Notes: generated from the sequence alone by a model not told the origin. 60,000 bases of DNA from Adiantum capillus-veneris (GCA_014529385.2 CM043962.1:126386970-126446969), one strand, 5' to 3'. Positions 33,035 to 45,262 are shown, counted from the first letter of the stretch. Numbers and translations: made by a program.

Positions 33035-34061
33035 TAAACGTCCATTGTCAGTGATAACTTCTTCTCCAAAGCACCATCATAGTCTCGCTTTACAATGGCA
33101 TTTGGAAAAAATCTCAAGAACCCTTGTTCTCCTTAAATTCTTTCATTAACTTTGGCAAAGGACGATCTCTTAAGGTGTCCATGTTCCGAGTGCGATTTAC
33201 ACAAACAATTAGAAATTGTACGGATTCTTACCATCACGACTTTGCATCCTAATATACGTAGATCCATCATTCAAAACTTTCATTTCTATTCACACAACAG
33301 TAATGTAAGGTTGTCCTATTATAACTGGATAAGTAGAGTGTCCCTATACAAATTTTCATCGCTTACATCCCCTATGGTTATTTTATTATTAGGACATGCA
33401 CCATACAAATCCCCTAATTGTGCATTGGATGCTCATATACACCACCCATGTTCTACATCAACATGCCACTTCCCTTTCAAATATAAGATCTTTGAAATAA
33501 TAGTTCCTTCTGATCCATGATCTACCAATGCAACGATCGGTTTCTCAAAATCACCTACCTTCACCAAAGTTTCAGTTGTATTCCTTGCCCAATGATTTCG
33601 TGTAAAACGGCTACAAGGTATATCTTCCGTATACTCATCCTCATGAAACTTGACATGCTTTATGTGTCTTGGAAGCTCCTCTTGTCTACTATGCTTCCCC
33701 ATTCATGCTCATTAAATTATTCTTCATAAACTCTATTCAAAATAGCTTCAATTTTCTCATAAATTCTATGCATCCCTTGTGTTGTTGTTGGATTATTTTT
33801 AGGTCCATACAATATTTGGCACTTCCTCTTCATGAAGTCAATAATGCTATCATGGAATTCTTGCTTTGCAATACCTAGGATTTCACCCAGATTGAACTCC
33901 ACTCTGCTGTTCAAAATGTGCTTCTCAAGTACCTTCTTCACATCAATAGCCCGCTCAATATGAGATTTTAGCTTATATGATGGACTCCATGATTTTCTTG
34001 GCTCTTTCTCCTTCTTCGCCTCATCCATTGAAACTTCAGGCAGAGCATGAGGCACTCTCAA
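33035..34061 (-). pseudogene. Gypsy J: gag C-terminus, protease and linker (broken)
   Basis: Minus-strand order: a gag-side frame 34061-33717 (SPSYKLKSHIERAIDVKKVL, then SRVEFNLGEILGIAKQEFHD). Next is the protease frame 33702-33433 with VGDFEKPIVALVDHGSEGTI; the catalytic D-[ST]-G box reads D-H-G. KGKWHVDVEHGWCI follows, then a linker RFFPNAIVKRDYDGALEKK (about 33115-33060). The linker reads into the piece left of element K, which supports one element split by K. Confidence 0.7.
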
Positions 34062-34245
34062 GCTAGTTTATCTTTCCTTTGGTGTTGCTAACCTAGTTGT
34101 CCTCTTTGAAGTTTCTACCTGATCCTCTTTCCTTTTTTGCTTTTCTTCTACGAGAACCTCGTTGTTTTGAGACCTAGCTATATATGCATATACTGAGAGG
34201 GAATCTACAGGATCTTTGACGTCGTGGAGTGGAGTGTAGATCAAC

Positions 34246-34324
34246 TCACACACACACACACACATGCACACGCACACGCACACGCACACGCACACGCACA
34301 CGCACACGCACACGCACACGCACC
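34246..34324. repeat. (CA)n and (CACACG)n microsatellite
   Basis: About nine CA units (34246-34264), a 'tg' break, then about nine hexamers (CACACG/GCACAC) to 34324. Cys-Val and Thr-Arg frames across it are artefacts. Confidence 0.95.
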
Positions 34325-34456
34325 GTGATGGCGAGGACGACAATGGGGGCTAAATTGGGGGTGGATCTAACTATTGTCCAAAGATACGACACCGTGATGG
34401 CGAGGACGACAATGGGGGCTAAATTGGGGGTGGATCTAACTGTTGTCCAAAGATAC
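34322..34456. repeat. 69-bp tandem duplication at the edge of the inverted E LTR
   Basis: Copies 34322-34390 and 34391-34456 share 'accgtgatggcgaggacgac' and 'gggggtggatctaact' with one or two changes. Reverse-strand 'gtcgtcctcgccatc' resembles the GTCGTCATCGCC part of the E LTRs. Confidence 0.85.
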
Positions 34457-35079
34457 TAACAGCTGAAAATGCTGCTTATCTGATGCTGAAAACGCCAGAT
34501 ACAAAGCATGCTATCGCTAATGCAAAACGCTAGGTGAAAGGGGGGGCTGCGGTCAATCAATGGCTGAAACGCCAAGGCAAGGGAGGTTGCCGGCGATGAG
34601 AGAAATGCTAGGCTTAATGGAAAAACACCAATGGCTGTGAGAGGAAAATCGCCAAGGCTAGGGGTTCTTGATGGTTGCTGCTGAGAAGGTGCCTGTTGAG
34701 CGTGGAGCTCCTGCTGCCTCTTCTGTCATTTAGTGCTAACTTTGCTTTGCTTATATATTTCCTTACCCAAATTGCCCTACCTACTTTTGTTGGAAAGTCA
34801 CTTAAATTAATCAGTGAAAAATGCCAAAAATAGGTAAAATAGGCTAAATGCACTGGAAAATTCCCCTGATGGAATCTGATGGATTCTGATGGGAATGTTG
34901 ATGATCATGTTGTGTGCAACCAGACGATATGCATCTACATGACTGGGCATGCACGGTCTACGAATAGACTCACAAAAGTGCCAGATCACTTATAATCTAG
35001 ACTGACTTGACTGAACTGAACCCTGATCATGTTGTAGCTTGTCCACGGACACAAAGGGTTGGATGTGTCACGTGACACA
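34325..35079 (-). repeat. Inverted 5' portion of a family E LTR
   Basis: The reverse complement starts TGTCACGTGACACATCCAAC at 35079. It continues through the 'gacagaagaggcagcaggagc' and CTAGCGTTTT parts of the E LTR to about 34457, and probably to 34325. It ends abruptly against the plus-strand tail of an E LTR at 35080. Confidence 0.82.
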
Positions 35080-35247
35080 GTCTCAACACCTTCACGCACA
35101 ATGTCCATTCACTTTGTTTGTGTCCATTGCACTCTCTCATTAAGGAACGGAAGACTCTCCCTTCCGTAAGTAGAAGGAACCCTTGAGCACAGTTCGGAGC
35201 ACTCATCTTGAGCAAAGTTCAAACATTCATTCCGCAGCACCTTAATT
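35080..35247 (+). repeat. E1 5' LTR, tail only
   Basis: Starts CAGTCTCAACACCTTCACG, matching the last 150-170 bases of the E LTRs at 38370-38530 and 51955-52120. The head of this LTR is missing and replaced by the inverted segment on its left. Confidence 0.85.
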
Positions 35248-35259
35248 TGGTATCAGAGC
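35248..35259 (+). promoter_or_regulatory. E1 primer-binding site
   Basis: TGGTATCAGAGC directly after the LTR tail. Marks the start of the E1 internal region (35248-37275). Confidence 0.9.
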
Positions 35260-35705
35260 TTTGGCAGTGTTCTGTATCACTCAAGGAAAGAACCACAAGA
35301 ATTTATTTTTTTGCTTGTTGCGGTCGCACGTAACCCAAGTCCTCTTGAGCGTGTCGATTCCTAATCGTGTTTTTGAAGAGTGACAGGTAACCCAAGAAAG
35401 AAGGGCTTGTCTAGCCTCCCCTTGTGCCTCTTTTCACTCATTGAGAGCGAACCGTGCACTTAGCGGTCGGCCAATCGACGTGAGGTGGGAAAAAGCAACC
35501 TTGGTGTGAGCGCAAGGCCGCCAAGGGGTGCGCCCGCGGAAAAGAGCAGAACTCGGGTGAAGAGAAGATCCTTATCTAACACAGATTTCAAGCGAAAGAA
35601 GAATCTCAAGAACCTCAAGAAACTCAAGACCCTCAAGAACCCAAGCACCCAAGAACAGCAAGAACCCAAGTTCCTCGTGAACTTAAGAACACAAGACTTC
35701 AATGG

Positions 35706-37200
35706 ATGGTCATCAACCGAAGCGGAATAGATACTTCGCATGGAGGTAATGAGCATGGGAGTGGCGAAGAAGAGTTTTCCCCATCAAGAGGTTTTTCTCA
35801 CCCTCCCTCTTCCCCATCTACGCCAAGGATTGCACTAACTCCTATGGAGGCTTTCGACAAGATGATGATGGACAGTAACTAGAAAGCGACAAAAGAATGG
35901 CAGCCATAGAACGTAAATACGAAGAACGAATGGCAACCATAGCATGTGAACGTGAAGAAAGATTGGCAGCCATCGAGCGTAAGTACGAGCAAGCACGCTT
36001 GGAAGACAAAGCAAGAGAAGCAGAATTTGATCGCGAGAACAAAGCAAGAAAAGAGAAGAGCAATCAACACATGAAAGAGTTCTTGCGACTCTTTTCAATT
36101 GTGCAGGCGCAGTTTGAATAGAATCAGGAGAAAGAGACTCTCTCAGTCTCTTCTTCTCCAAAGCATGACACAAATGAAGATTTGCATGATGATTTGAATG
36201 ATAATGACAAGCATGATGATTTGAATGATAATGATGAGCATGATGATTTAGTTGATGATAATAATTTGCATGATGATCAAGATGTGATTTCTCACAAGCA
36301 TGATGATTTGCATGATAAAGATGACGTGATTGTTCACAAGGATGGTGGTTTAGTTGATGCTTTTTCTAGCGAAGCTAACCTCGTTACAGATTCGATCAAT
36401 CATGAAGAATTGATCTTGGCTTTTGAGTCGAGGTCCAAAGCACCCTCCAAGGTAGATTTGATCAAACACGACGAACCGATCTTGGCTCTTGAGCCTAGGT
36501 CCAAAGAACCCTTACAGGAAGTATTATGTGTTCGAATGATTAGTCAACATGCATTATACGAGTGTTTCATTCGTGATCGTTTCCTGTATTTTAGTTAGAG
36601 TCTTTATGTGATCCCTTTTCTTAGGCATGACATATTGTACGTTGAGCACGTTTCACTCATGAATGAGCACGGATGTATGCGGATTATTCATGAAAAGCTA
36701 AAAAGTATGCATTCAAGGAAGTCACATTCCATGTCTCTTCCTTAGCACGACACAATTGTAGAAAGAGCACAAGCAAGTATGAGCACCAAGCATGGGCATT
36801 TCCATTGTGAATTGCCACAGTTGATTGATTTAGATCAGAAGAGAAAGATTCGCTCTCATTGTTTGCGTGTGTGTGGTGAATGGTTTGGCGCTCCGTCTGT
36901 TTGTTCATCTACATTGCATGCACAGTCTTTTAGGAAGACGATATTTTTTCCATTCACTTTACATGGAATAGGTATGTTCATGTTTTTGTGTTGGAAGTGG
37001 TTTCAGGAATTTTCACCCTTGGACATTCTTGAAGAAGATGGACCTACGTTCATAGACAAAGTTGCAGCATTGAAGGAGACTCAGAAGACTTTGTGTCGCT
37101 TTCGGCGCGGCCCAAAGAAGCAAGCGTTGTAGACCTTTATGAAGTTCAAGTACCACACGACCCACACATCAGAGTGGGCCGGCGACGAGTCCTTTCGAGG
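35706..37200 (+). pseudogene. E1: conserved long ORF of unknown type (E-ORF)
   Basis: Starts ATG at 35706 (MVINRSGIDTSHGG) and contains 'RIALTPMEA'. It shifts frame once near 35875, then stays in one frame to about 37200. In order: a charged coiled-coil-like segment (ERKYEERMATIACEREERL, about 35905-36060); an acidic HDDL-repeat segment (36182-36330); 'ILALEPRSKEPLQEVLCVRM'; and a conserved C-terminal part (LYECFIRDRFLYF, then GHFHCELPQLIDLDQKRKI, HGIGMFMFLCWKWFQEFS, and TTHTSEWAG at the end). Within that frame there are about four stops, each explainable by a C-to-T change (TAG for CAG or TGG). No retroviral motif is visible. About 500 residues in all. The start resembles gag N-termini of plant gypsy elements, but I cannot assign it. 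Confidence 0.65.
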
Positions 37201-37261
37201 ATTCCGGATGTTGTTGGCGATCTCCCTCGACGCCCTACATTTTGGTACCGGTACCTCACTT

Positions 37262-37275
37262 TGAAAAGGAGGGGA
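37262..37275 (+). promoter_or_regulatory. E1 polypurine tract
   Basis: GAAAAGGAGGGGA directly before the LTR. The same tract precedes the E LTRs at 42424-42437 and 54132-54144. Confidence 0.9.
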
Positions 37276-38530
37276 TGTCACGTGACACATCCAACCCTAT
37301 GTGTCCGTGGACAAGATACAGCGTGATCAGGGTTCAGTTCAGTCAACTCAGTCTAGAATAGGAAGTGATCTGGCACTTTCGTGAGTCTGTTCGCACACCG
37401 TGCATGTCCAGACACTTAGATTAGATGCATATCCTTTAGTTGCGCACAGCATGATCATAAGCATTCCCATCAAAATCCATCAGAGGAATTTTCCAGTGCA
37501 TTAAACCCATTTTCCCTATTTTTGACATTTTTCACTTATTATTTTAAGTGACTTTTGTTGGAAAGTAGGTAGGACAATTTTGCTAAGTTTGTATAAATAA
37601 AAACCTAGCGCTAGCACTTTCTGGCAAAAGAGGCAGCAGGAGCACCTTGCTCCACAAGCAACTTCTCAGCAAGACCAACCCCCACGACAACTCTGGTGTT
37701 TTCTCTGAACAAGTGGGCCTAGCGTTTTTGCACCAGATCAGCCAACGTTTTTGCACTTGCAGATTCCCCGCGACAGTAGACAGCAGATCAACCCTAGCGT
37801 TACCAAATTTCCACAGCAACACAACAGATTTCCTAGCGTTAGCAAATTTCCCCGCAAGGTCAGTTTTCAGCCCTAGCGTTTTTGGTTTGCAGCACAACCT
37901 CAGTGTTTTTGTAGATCATCGTGACAGAATCAGCCATAGGACCAACGTTTTCAGTTTTCAGCCTTTAGCACTCGCACAAGAACCCCCGAACCTCGCAGAT
38001 CTCACCTTCCCGCAGCAGATCCTCGTTGCACGGTCAGATCCAGCGAAGTTTACAGGTCAGCCCGAAAAACGCAGATCTCAGCATCTGCGTTTTCAACGCA
38101 TCATCGTTGCATCGTCGTCATCGCCGTCGTCACCGACATAGAGTCAAAATTCAGCAGATAAGATTTACAAATTTCAGTCATTAGCGTTTTCAGATTTCAG
38201 CCTGTCTCGTCATCCTCCTAATCGTTGTCGACATCGTCGGCAAGTCCAAGCATTGTAGAGATTTGTGCAATCATAAGTAGACCGCTCTCGCCATAGAGAG
38301 TGGGGCCTTCGGAGGAGGGTTTTGAGAACATTCTGGTGTCGAATTCTTCTCTCTCTATCTCTCAGTCTCAGCACCTTCACGCACAGTGTCCATTCACTTT
38401 GTTTGTGTCCATTGCACTTTCTCATTAAGGAACGGAAGCCTCTCCCTTCCGTAAGTAAAAGGAACCCTTGAGCACAGTTCAGAGCACTCATCTTGAGCAA
38501 AGTTCAACATTCATTCCGCTGCACCTAACA
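37276..38530 (+). repeat. E1 3' LTR, full length (1255 bp)
   Basis: Starts TGTCACGTGACACATCC and ends CCGCTGCACCTAACA. Contains 'tgtataaataaaa' (about 37590) as a possible promoter region. Several TAGCGTTTTTG-type motifs lie at 37708-38200 and a hairpin lies near 38283. It is followed at once by another copy of the internal region, so it serves as LTR to two tandem units. Confidence 0.9.
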
Positions 38531-39293
38531 TGAAGCTAACCTCATCGCAGATTCTATCAATCATGAAGAACCGATCTTGGCTCTTGAGTTGAGGTCCCAA
38601 GAATCCCCACGAGAAGTATTCTCTGTTCGAATGATTAGTCAGCACGCATTGTTTGAGTGTTTCATTCGTGATGCTTTCCTGTATTTTAGTCACCGTCCTT
38701 ATGTGATCCCTTTTCACAGGCATCCCATATTGTACGCTGAACACGATTCACTCATGAATGAGCACAGATGTATGCGGATTACTCATGAAAAGATGAAATG
38801 TTTGCACCCAAGGAATTCACATTCCATGTCTCTTCCTTGGTCTCCGAAAGAGCACAAGAAGGATTGAGCATCAAGCATCGGCATTTCCATTGTGATTTGG
38901 CACAGTTGATTGATTTAGATCAAAAAGTCAAGATTCGAGTCCATTGTTTGCGTGTGTTTGATGAATAGTTTGGCACTCCGTCTTTATGATCATCTACATT
39001 GCATGCACAGTCTTTCAAGAAGACTAGAATTTTTCCAGTCACTTTACATGGAATGCGTATGTTCATGTTTTTGTGTTGGAAGTGGTTTCAGAAATTTTCA
39101 TTCTTGGAGATTCTTTAAGAAGGTCGACGCATGACTATAGACGAAGTTGAAGCATTGAAGAAGCCACAGGTGACTTTGTTTCGCTTTCGGCGCAGCCCAA
39201 AGAAGCAAGCGTTGCAAACCTTTATGAAATTCAAGTATCGCACGACCCACACATCAGAGTGGGCCGGCGAAGAGTCCTTTCCAGGTTTCCAGA
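38531..39293 (+). pseudogene. E-ORF third copy, 5'-truncated
   Basis: Begins in the middle of the internal region ('gaagctaacctc', equivalent to 36376 in E1) directly after an LTR. It carries the C-terminal half of E-ORF: ILALELRSQESPREVFSV, then LFECFIRDAFLYFSHRPYVI, SLMNEHRCMRITHEKM, then broken. It is interrupted at 39293 by element F1 and resumes at 42366. Confidence 0.8.
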
Positions 39294-40115
<822 letters not shown>

Positions 40116-41705
40116 TCTCCCCTTCTTGAAAGAGAGTAATCATCCGTGATTACAGCATATCTGCAAAACAACTCAAGTTAGCTCAAAAAAAATTTCCGAG
40201 GGACATTCAGTTTGCTCTTTTTGTTAAGGAGTTAGCTTCTCCTTTCAACTCTTTTGATCAAGGAGTTAGCTTCTCCTCTCGTCCAGATCGGAACTCTTGA
40301 TATTCCAACGTAGTAAAATTAGCCATCACACCCACACCATACTGATCTTCCACGGGTGTCTTGATGCACTAAAATTACATACCCAGGCAATCTCATCCAA
40401 TTAGGAATATTTAGTGGTTGGCACATCACAATGCAACACAAATGCTCACATATGCATGTTAGAAGACATGGAAACATAGAGTCGCCGATGAACACTCCCC
40501 CCGCAAATAACCATCCAGGTCCGGGCCATGAGTTGTTCAACGACTCCCTCATCACTCCTCCCGCAAATAACCTAAAAAGGTCCGGGCCATGAGATATAAA
40601 GGCCTTCTACAACCAAACGCCCCCCAGACCGCAGCCTGCGTTGTTTGGAGGTGTTGGGAGTAACCACTGCTCAGACTTCTTAATACTCCCCCCGTAAATA
40701 ACCATACAGGTTCGGGCCATGAGTAAAAACAACAAAAATACTCCCCCCGTAAAAAACCACAAGGGTCCGGGCCATGAGTAAAAACAACACTTTTTAATCA
40801 TTCAATACTCCCCCCGCAAATAACCACAAGGGTCCGGGCCATGAGTATGAACAAGCATTCTCAAACATCATGTCTCACTACTCCGCCCGGGAGTACAATC
40901 ACCAATCATTGAAACCAGTATCAAAATCAGAGTCAAACAATTCAAATCGGCACCAAGACACGTTCAAAACAGATACAATCCATTTCAAACAAATTCCAAA
41001 CAAGATCACCAAACAAGATCAAACAACACTCAAACTCAAAAAACAATCTCGACATCGGTCGAGCTCGAAAAGTCGATTGACTTTCCATCCTGAAACCCGC
41101 ATCAAAAATTAGGGTTAGGTTCCTTCCATAAGGTCGTAGACAACCACAACATGGTCCATCAGCTCTTGGGCAGACAATGCTCCTCTGGAGATGATGGTAG
41201 TCCCAAGACATAGCAATCGCACCGAACCTCCAAGGTTATCAATTTAAGAAGAGACATCTACTGAGAGATGTCGAGAAATTTCAAGATATAATCTGCTAGG
41301 GTTTCCATGGCAATCATTTCACGATTCCCCACTCTGCCAAAAGTTGCACTCCGAAGGAAGATGTCAGAAACCATACAACTTCGGGCAAAATTTTTTCTTG
41401 AAAGCTTGCGAAGTCTTTGGAAGTGTGCGGCTTGGTAGCTATAGACATCAACATGGTATTGTCTCTGAGAAAAACAGCAGCTCAAAACAAACCTTGGATC
41501 CTTCTCTTGCAAGTGATCTTAATGGCTTATGCCCTGTAAGACATGAGCGGCGAAGATGGGAGCGCGTCCGATGCGCGATGAAGTAAGGGTGGGAGTGGCT
41601 AATAAGTCCGGGTTGGAGGGCGAAGATACCTCGAATAAAATCTCTGGTTTGCTTTGTCTGCTCTTTTGTGGGACCGGTATGCTTTCAGAAAAGCACACGC
41701 CTGAT
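40116..41705 (-). other. F1 internal region
   Basis: No domain recognised. Minus-strand frames at 41211-40942 (89 codons) and 41512-41258 (84 codons) match nothing I know. The left third carries the repeated motif listed separately. The part near the 5' LTR contains 'ccgatgcgcgatgaagtaag' and 'ggtggga'-type sequence without a frame. Confidence 0.55.
40494..40846. repeat. Five copies of a 40-bp GC-rich motif in F1
   Basis: Consensus ACTCCCCCCGYAAATAACCA, then 3-6 variable bases, then GGTCCGGGCCATGAG. Copies at about 40494-40532, 40553-40593, 40684-40723, 40740-40779 and 40806-40846. Spacing varies from 16 to 91 bp. The core is much better conserved than the spacers. Confidence 0.9.
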
Positions 41706-41717
41706 GCTCTGATACCA
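41706..41717 (-). promoter_or_regulatory. F1 primer-binding site
   Basis: Minus strand TGGTATCAGAGC, one base from the right LTR. Confidence 0.93.
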
Positions 41718-41718
41718 C

Positions 41719-42365
41719 TGTCACAAGACGGGCACCACGTGCCAATAGAAAGAACAGACTGAACAAACTTTTAGCACTTCAATAACAACTGAATTGAGAG
41801 AGAGAGAGAGAGACGACACGCGGCACGGAGTGGCGGAATTCCACCCTTGGTATTTCTTTATATTGCATCAACACAGTACAAGCTGGTACTCCAGACTTTG
41901 CACCTTCTCCAGGAAGCATGCCAGAGAATGAGCCCTAACCTCATATTTAAAAGCCCTAGGCCCCAAAAGCAGTTTACAGTAAAAAGCTTTCAAACTCAAA
42001 AGCATCTGGTCCAAAAGCAAAGCCAAAAAGCAGCCAGCGTAAAATCCAAAATTCCATACAGCTGCCACATCAATAGTCAGCGCAAAACGCGAAAATCCAT
42101 ACAGCATGCCACGTCATCAGCCAACGTGATTTTGGAAAATCTGCCACGTCATCAGCCAGCTTCGCAATTCTTGTGTGTGTGTGTGTGTGTGAGTCCTGCT
42201 TTAGTTTAATTCTTTATGTCACTTGGGGCCCCATCGAAGGGGGTCCCCATAAGTTGGTAGGACTTCTTCTTCTACTACTTGTTTTCTTAGGGTTTAGGCC
42301 CCTCGACCGGCATCTGCAAGTTGACTTCATTCTTCAAGGCGTCGACACGTCAGCAGTTTGTTACA
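41719..42365 (-). repeat. F1 right (5') LTR
   Basis: 647 bp, with the short GA run and otherwise closely matching the left LTR. Confidence 0.93.
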
Positions 42366-42439
42366 CCAGAAACTATTGGCGATCTCCCTCGACGCCATAC
42401 AGTTCGGTACCAGTACCTCACTTTGAAAAGGAGGGGATG
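42366..42439 (+). pseudogene. End of third E internal copy with polypurine tract
   Basis: Resumes E internal sequence (GGCGATCTCCCTCGACGCC) after F1. Ends in GAAAAGGAGGGGA and the first two bases of an E LTR, where solo LTR G1 is inserted. Confidence 0.85.
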
Positions 42440-43089
42440 TGTAACAGACTTGGACACTCCAAGTCAAGAATCAATCACGACAGCACCAAATAACCACTTC
42501 AAAACAATTCACAGATCACAATAGATTTGCACTAGCCCGGCGGAGTTACGTGCCTAGAGGTATTGGCCCCAAAGACTGGCGCCCCTTTCGGTATTTCTTT
42601 ATGTATTAAATCAATGTCAAAGTACAAAGAGCGGTTAGGGTTTCACTCTGAGACTCTGCGTCCAGATACTCTGAGAAGTGAGTCCTAAACCACTAAATTA
42701 AAGGTTACAAGGGATGCCCAAAAGCAGAGCCCGAAAAGCTTCAGAACAAAAGCAAAATCTATATTTCTCTCTCAAACCCTCTTTAGGGTTTTAAATATAA
42801 AGCAGATCATTCTCTCTCTTTCTCCTTAGCCATTTGCACAGACAAAAATCTACAAAAGCGTCGCTCAAAAAAATAAAAAATAATAAAAAATCACCTCCGC
42901 GATTTCCGAAAATATCCTTACATTGCTTGCGTTTAGGGTTTCCAGCCAGCAGTTAGGATTAGGGTTTCCAAAAATTAGGGTTTCTAAAAAATTAGGGTTT
43001 CTAGCAAAATTAGGGTTTGTAGGAATTTTAGGGTTTTTGGCAGAAATTAGGATTTCTGCTGTCGGTAGCCACGTCATCACTTTGTGACA
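42440..43089 (-). repeat. G1: solo LTR of chromovirus family G
   Basis: 650 bp, TGTAACAGACTTGG...TTTGTGACA, with target copies ggatg (42435-42439, 43090-43094). It matches the G2 LTR at 44801-45488. The orientation call follows the G2 element. Contains a run of TTAGGGTTT motifs. It lies exactly at the junction of the E purine tract and E LTR. Confidence 0.88.
42930..43040. repeat. Telo-box-like TTAGGGTTT cluster
   Basis: Six TTAGGGTTT or TTTAGGGTTT copies at about 42932, 42959, 42975, 42992, 43010 and 43028, spaced 16-27 bp. Two more lie earlier in the LTR (about 42645, 42784). Three similar copies occur in the G2 LTR (about 45402-45460). Confidence 0.85.
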
Positions 43090-43092
43090 GGA

Positions 43093-43317
43093 TGTCACGT
43101 GCACATCTAACCCCATGCGTATGTGGACAAGCTACTTCATGACTAGGGTTCAATTCAGTTCAGTCAGCCTAGCTTAGGAAGTGTTCTGGAACTTTTGTGA
43201 GTCTGTTCGTAGACCGTGCATGTCCAAACACTTAGAGTAGATGCATATCCTCTGGTTGCACACAACATGACCATCAGATTACAGTCAGAACCGACCAGGA
43301 GTATTTTTAAAGTGCAT
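43093..43317 (+). repeat. E3 LTR, first segment
   Basis: TGTCACGTGCACATCTAACC onward. It overlaps the G1 target copy by two bases. Ends in tgcat (43313-43317), the F2 target site. Confidence 0.85.
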
Positions 43318-43945
43318 TGTCACAAGACGGGCACCACGTGCCAATAGAAAAGAACAGACTGAACAGACTTTTAGCACTTCAATAACAACTGAACGGAAAG
43401 AGAGAGCACACACATGACACGGAGTGGCGAAATTCCACCTCAGAGAGTATTGGCCCCAAACCTTGGTGCCCCTTTCGGTATTTCTTTATATTGCATCAAC
43501 ACAGTACAAGCCGGTACTCCAGACTTTGCAACTTCTCTAGGAAGCATGCCAGAGAATGAGCCCTAACCTCATATTTAAAGGCCCTTGGCCTGAAAAGCAA
43601 TTACAGTGAAAAGCCTTCAAAACTCAAAAGCTTCAGGTCCCAAAAGCAATGCTAAAAGCTGCCATCGTAATTTACAAAAATCCGTACAACCTGCCACGTC
43701 ATCAACCAGCGTAATTTCCAAAACTTTCGTACAATTTCCACGTCATCAGCTTTGCATGAGTGTGTGTGTGAGTCCTGCTTTATTTTAATCCCTTTATGTC
43801 ACTGGGGCCCCATCGGTCGGGGTCCCCATAGGTTGGTAGGACTTCTTCTTCTGTTACTTGTTCTTCTTAGGGTTTAGGCCCCTCGTCCGGCTTCTGTAAG
43901 TTGGCTCCATTCTTCAGGGCTTTGACATGTCAGTAGTTTGTGACA
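43318..43945 (-). repeat. F2: solo LTR of family F
   Basis: 628 bp, TGTCACAAGACGGG...GTTTGTGACA, with a perfect target duplication tgcat (43313-43317, 43946-43950). No internal region. The GA run is nearly absent, replaced by a short GA/CA stretch. Confidence 0.92.
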
Positions 43946-43950
43946 TGCAT

Positions 43951-44800
43951 AGACCTATTTTCCCTATTTTTGTCATTTTTCACTTATTATTATTAAGTGA
44001 CTTTTGTTGGGAAACTGGGTAGGGCAATTTAGCAAGCCAATATATAAGAAACCCTAGCGCTAGCACTTTCTGGCAGGAGAGGCAGCAGGAACTGAGTGTT
44101 CAATAGACACCTCCTCAGCAAGACTCCCCAACAAGACTACCTAGCGTTTTTGGAGCGGACATCCCTAGCGTTTTCTGTTGCAGCAAACCTAGCGTTTTTA
44201 TCAAGATCAGCCCCACGATTTGCAGACAGCAGATCAAGCCTGGCGTTAGCTAATTTCCTCAACAGATCATTAGCGTTTTTGCATCAGACACAGATTTAGC
44301 CCTAGCGTTTTTGGATCAACATAACAACATAGCGTTTTGTAGCTCCGATAGAACCAACATAGGCATCAGCATTTTAATTTTTTTAGCAGTCAGACGCTGC
44401 AGTAGAACCCCGGAACCTTGCAGATCTCACCTTCCCGCAGCAGATCCTCGCCGCATAATCAGATCAGCTAAGGTTTGCAAATTCAGCACGGAAAACGCAG
44501 ATTTCAGCATCTGCTTTTTAAGCGCGTGGTTGTCGCATTGTCATCATCGCCGTCGTCATCAACATAAGGTCAGAATTCAGCAAATAAAGATTTGCAGATT
44601 TCAGCTTGTAGCATTTTCAGATTTCAGCCCGTCTTGTCGTCGTCCTCATCGTCGTCGACATCGTTAGCAAGTCCATTGCATTATAGAGATTTGTGCAATC
44701 AATAGTAGACCGCTCTCGCCATAGAGAGTGGGGCCTTCGGAGGAGGGTTTGACAACATTTTGGTGTCGTATTCTTCTCTCTCTATCGCTCAGTCTCAGCA
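43951..44800 (+). repeat. E3 LTR, second segment
   Basis: Continues the E LTR with 'tttcacttatt', the 'tatataagaaacc' promoter-like stretch (about 44040), repeated TAGCGTTTT motifs and the CGCTCTCGCCATAGAGAGTG hairpin. Stops at CAGTCTCAGCA, where G2 begins. The last 150 or so bases of the LTR are absent. Confidence 0.85.
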
Positions 44801-45180
44801 TGTAACAGACTTGGACACTCCAAGTCAAGAATCTACCGTGACAGCACCAAATAACCACTTCAAAACAGTTCACAGTTCACAGTTGATTTACATTGGCCCG
44901 GCGGAGTTCCGTGCCTAGAGATATTGGCCCCAAAGACTCGCGCCCCTTTCGGTATTTCTTTTTGTATTAATCTGAGTTCAAAGTACAAGAGTGTGGTTGG
45001 GTCTCACTCTCAGACTCTGCGTCCAGATGCTCTGAGAAGTGAGAGACCAACTTCACTTATAAAGAGTTACAAGGGATGCCAAAAGCAAAGCCCCAACAAC
45101 TGAAAATCAAAAGCGTAAAAATAAAGCAAAGGCTCTTTCTCTCACAAGCTCTCTTGAGCCAATCAAAAATAAAGTAAAAG

Positions 45181-45262
<82 letters not shown>

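Noticed and set aside
34229-34459. Thr-Arg and Cys-Val repeat frames at the (CACACG)n tract
   Set aside because: Low-complexity translation of the microsatellite and the 69-bp duplication.
40494-40846. CRISPR-like array for the five repeated motifs in F1
   Set aside because: Spacers are of irregular length and low complexity, there are no cas genes, and the context is a plant LTR element.
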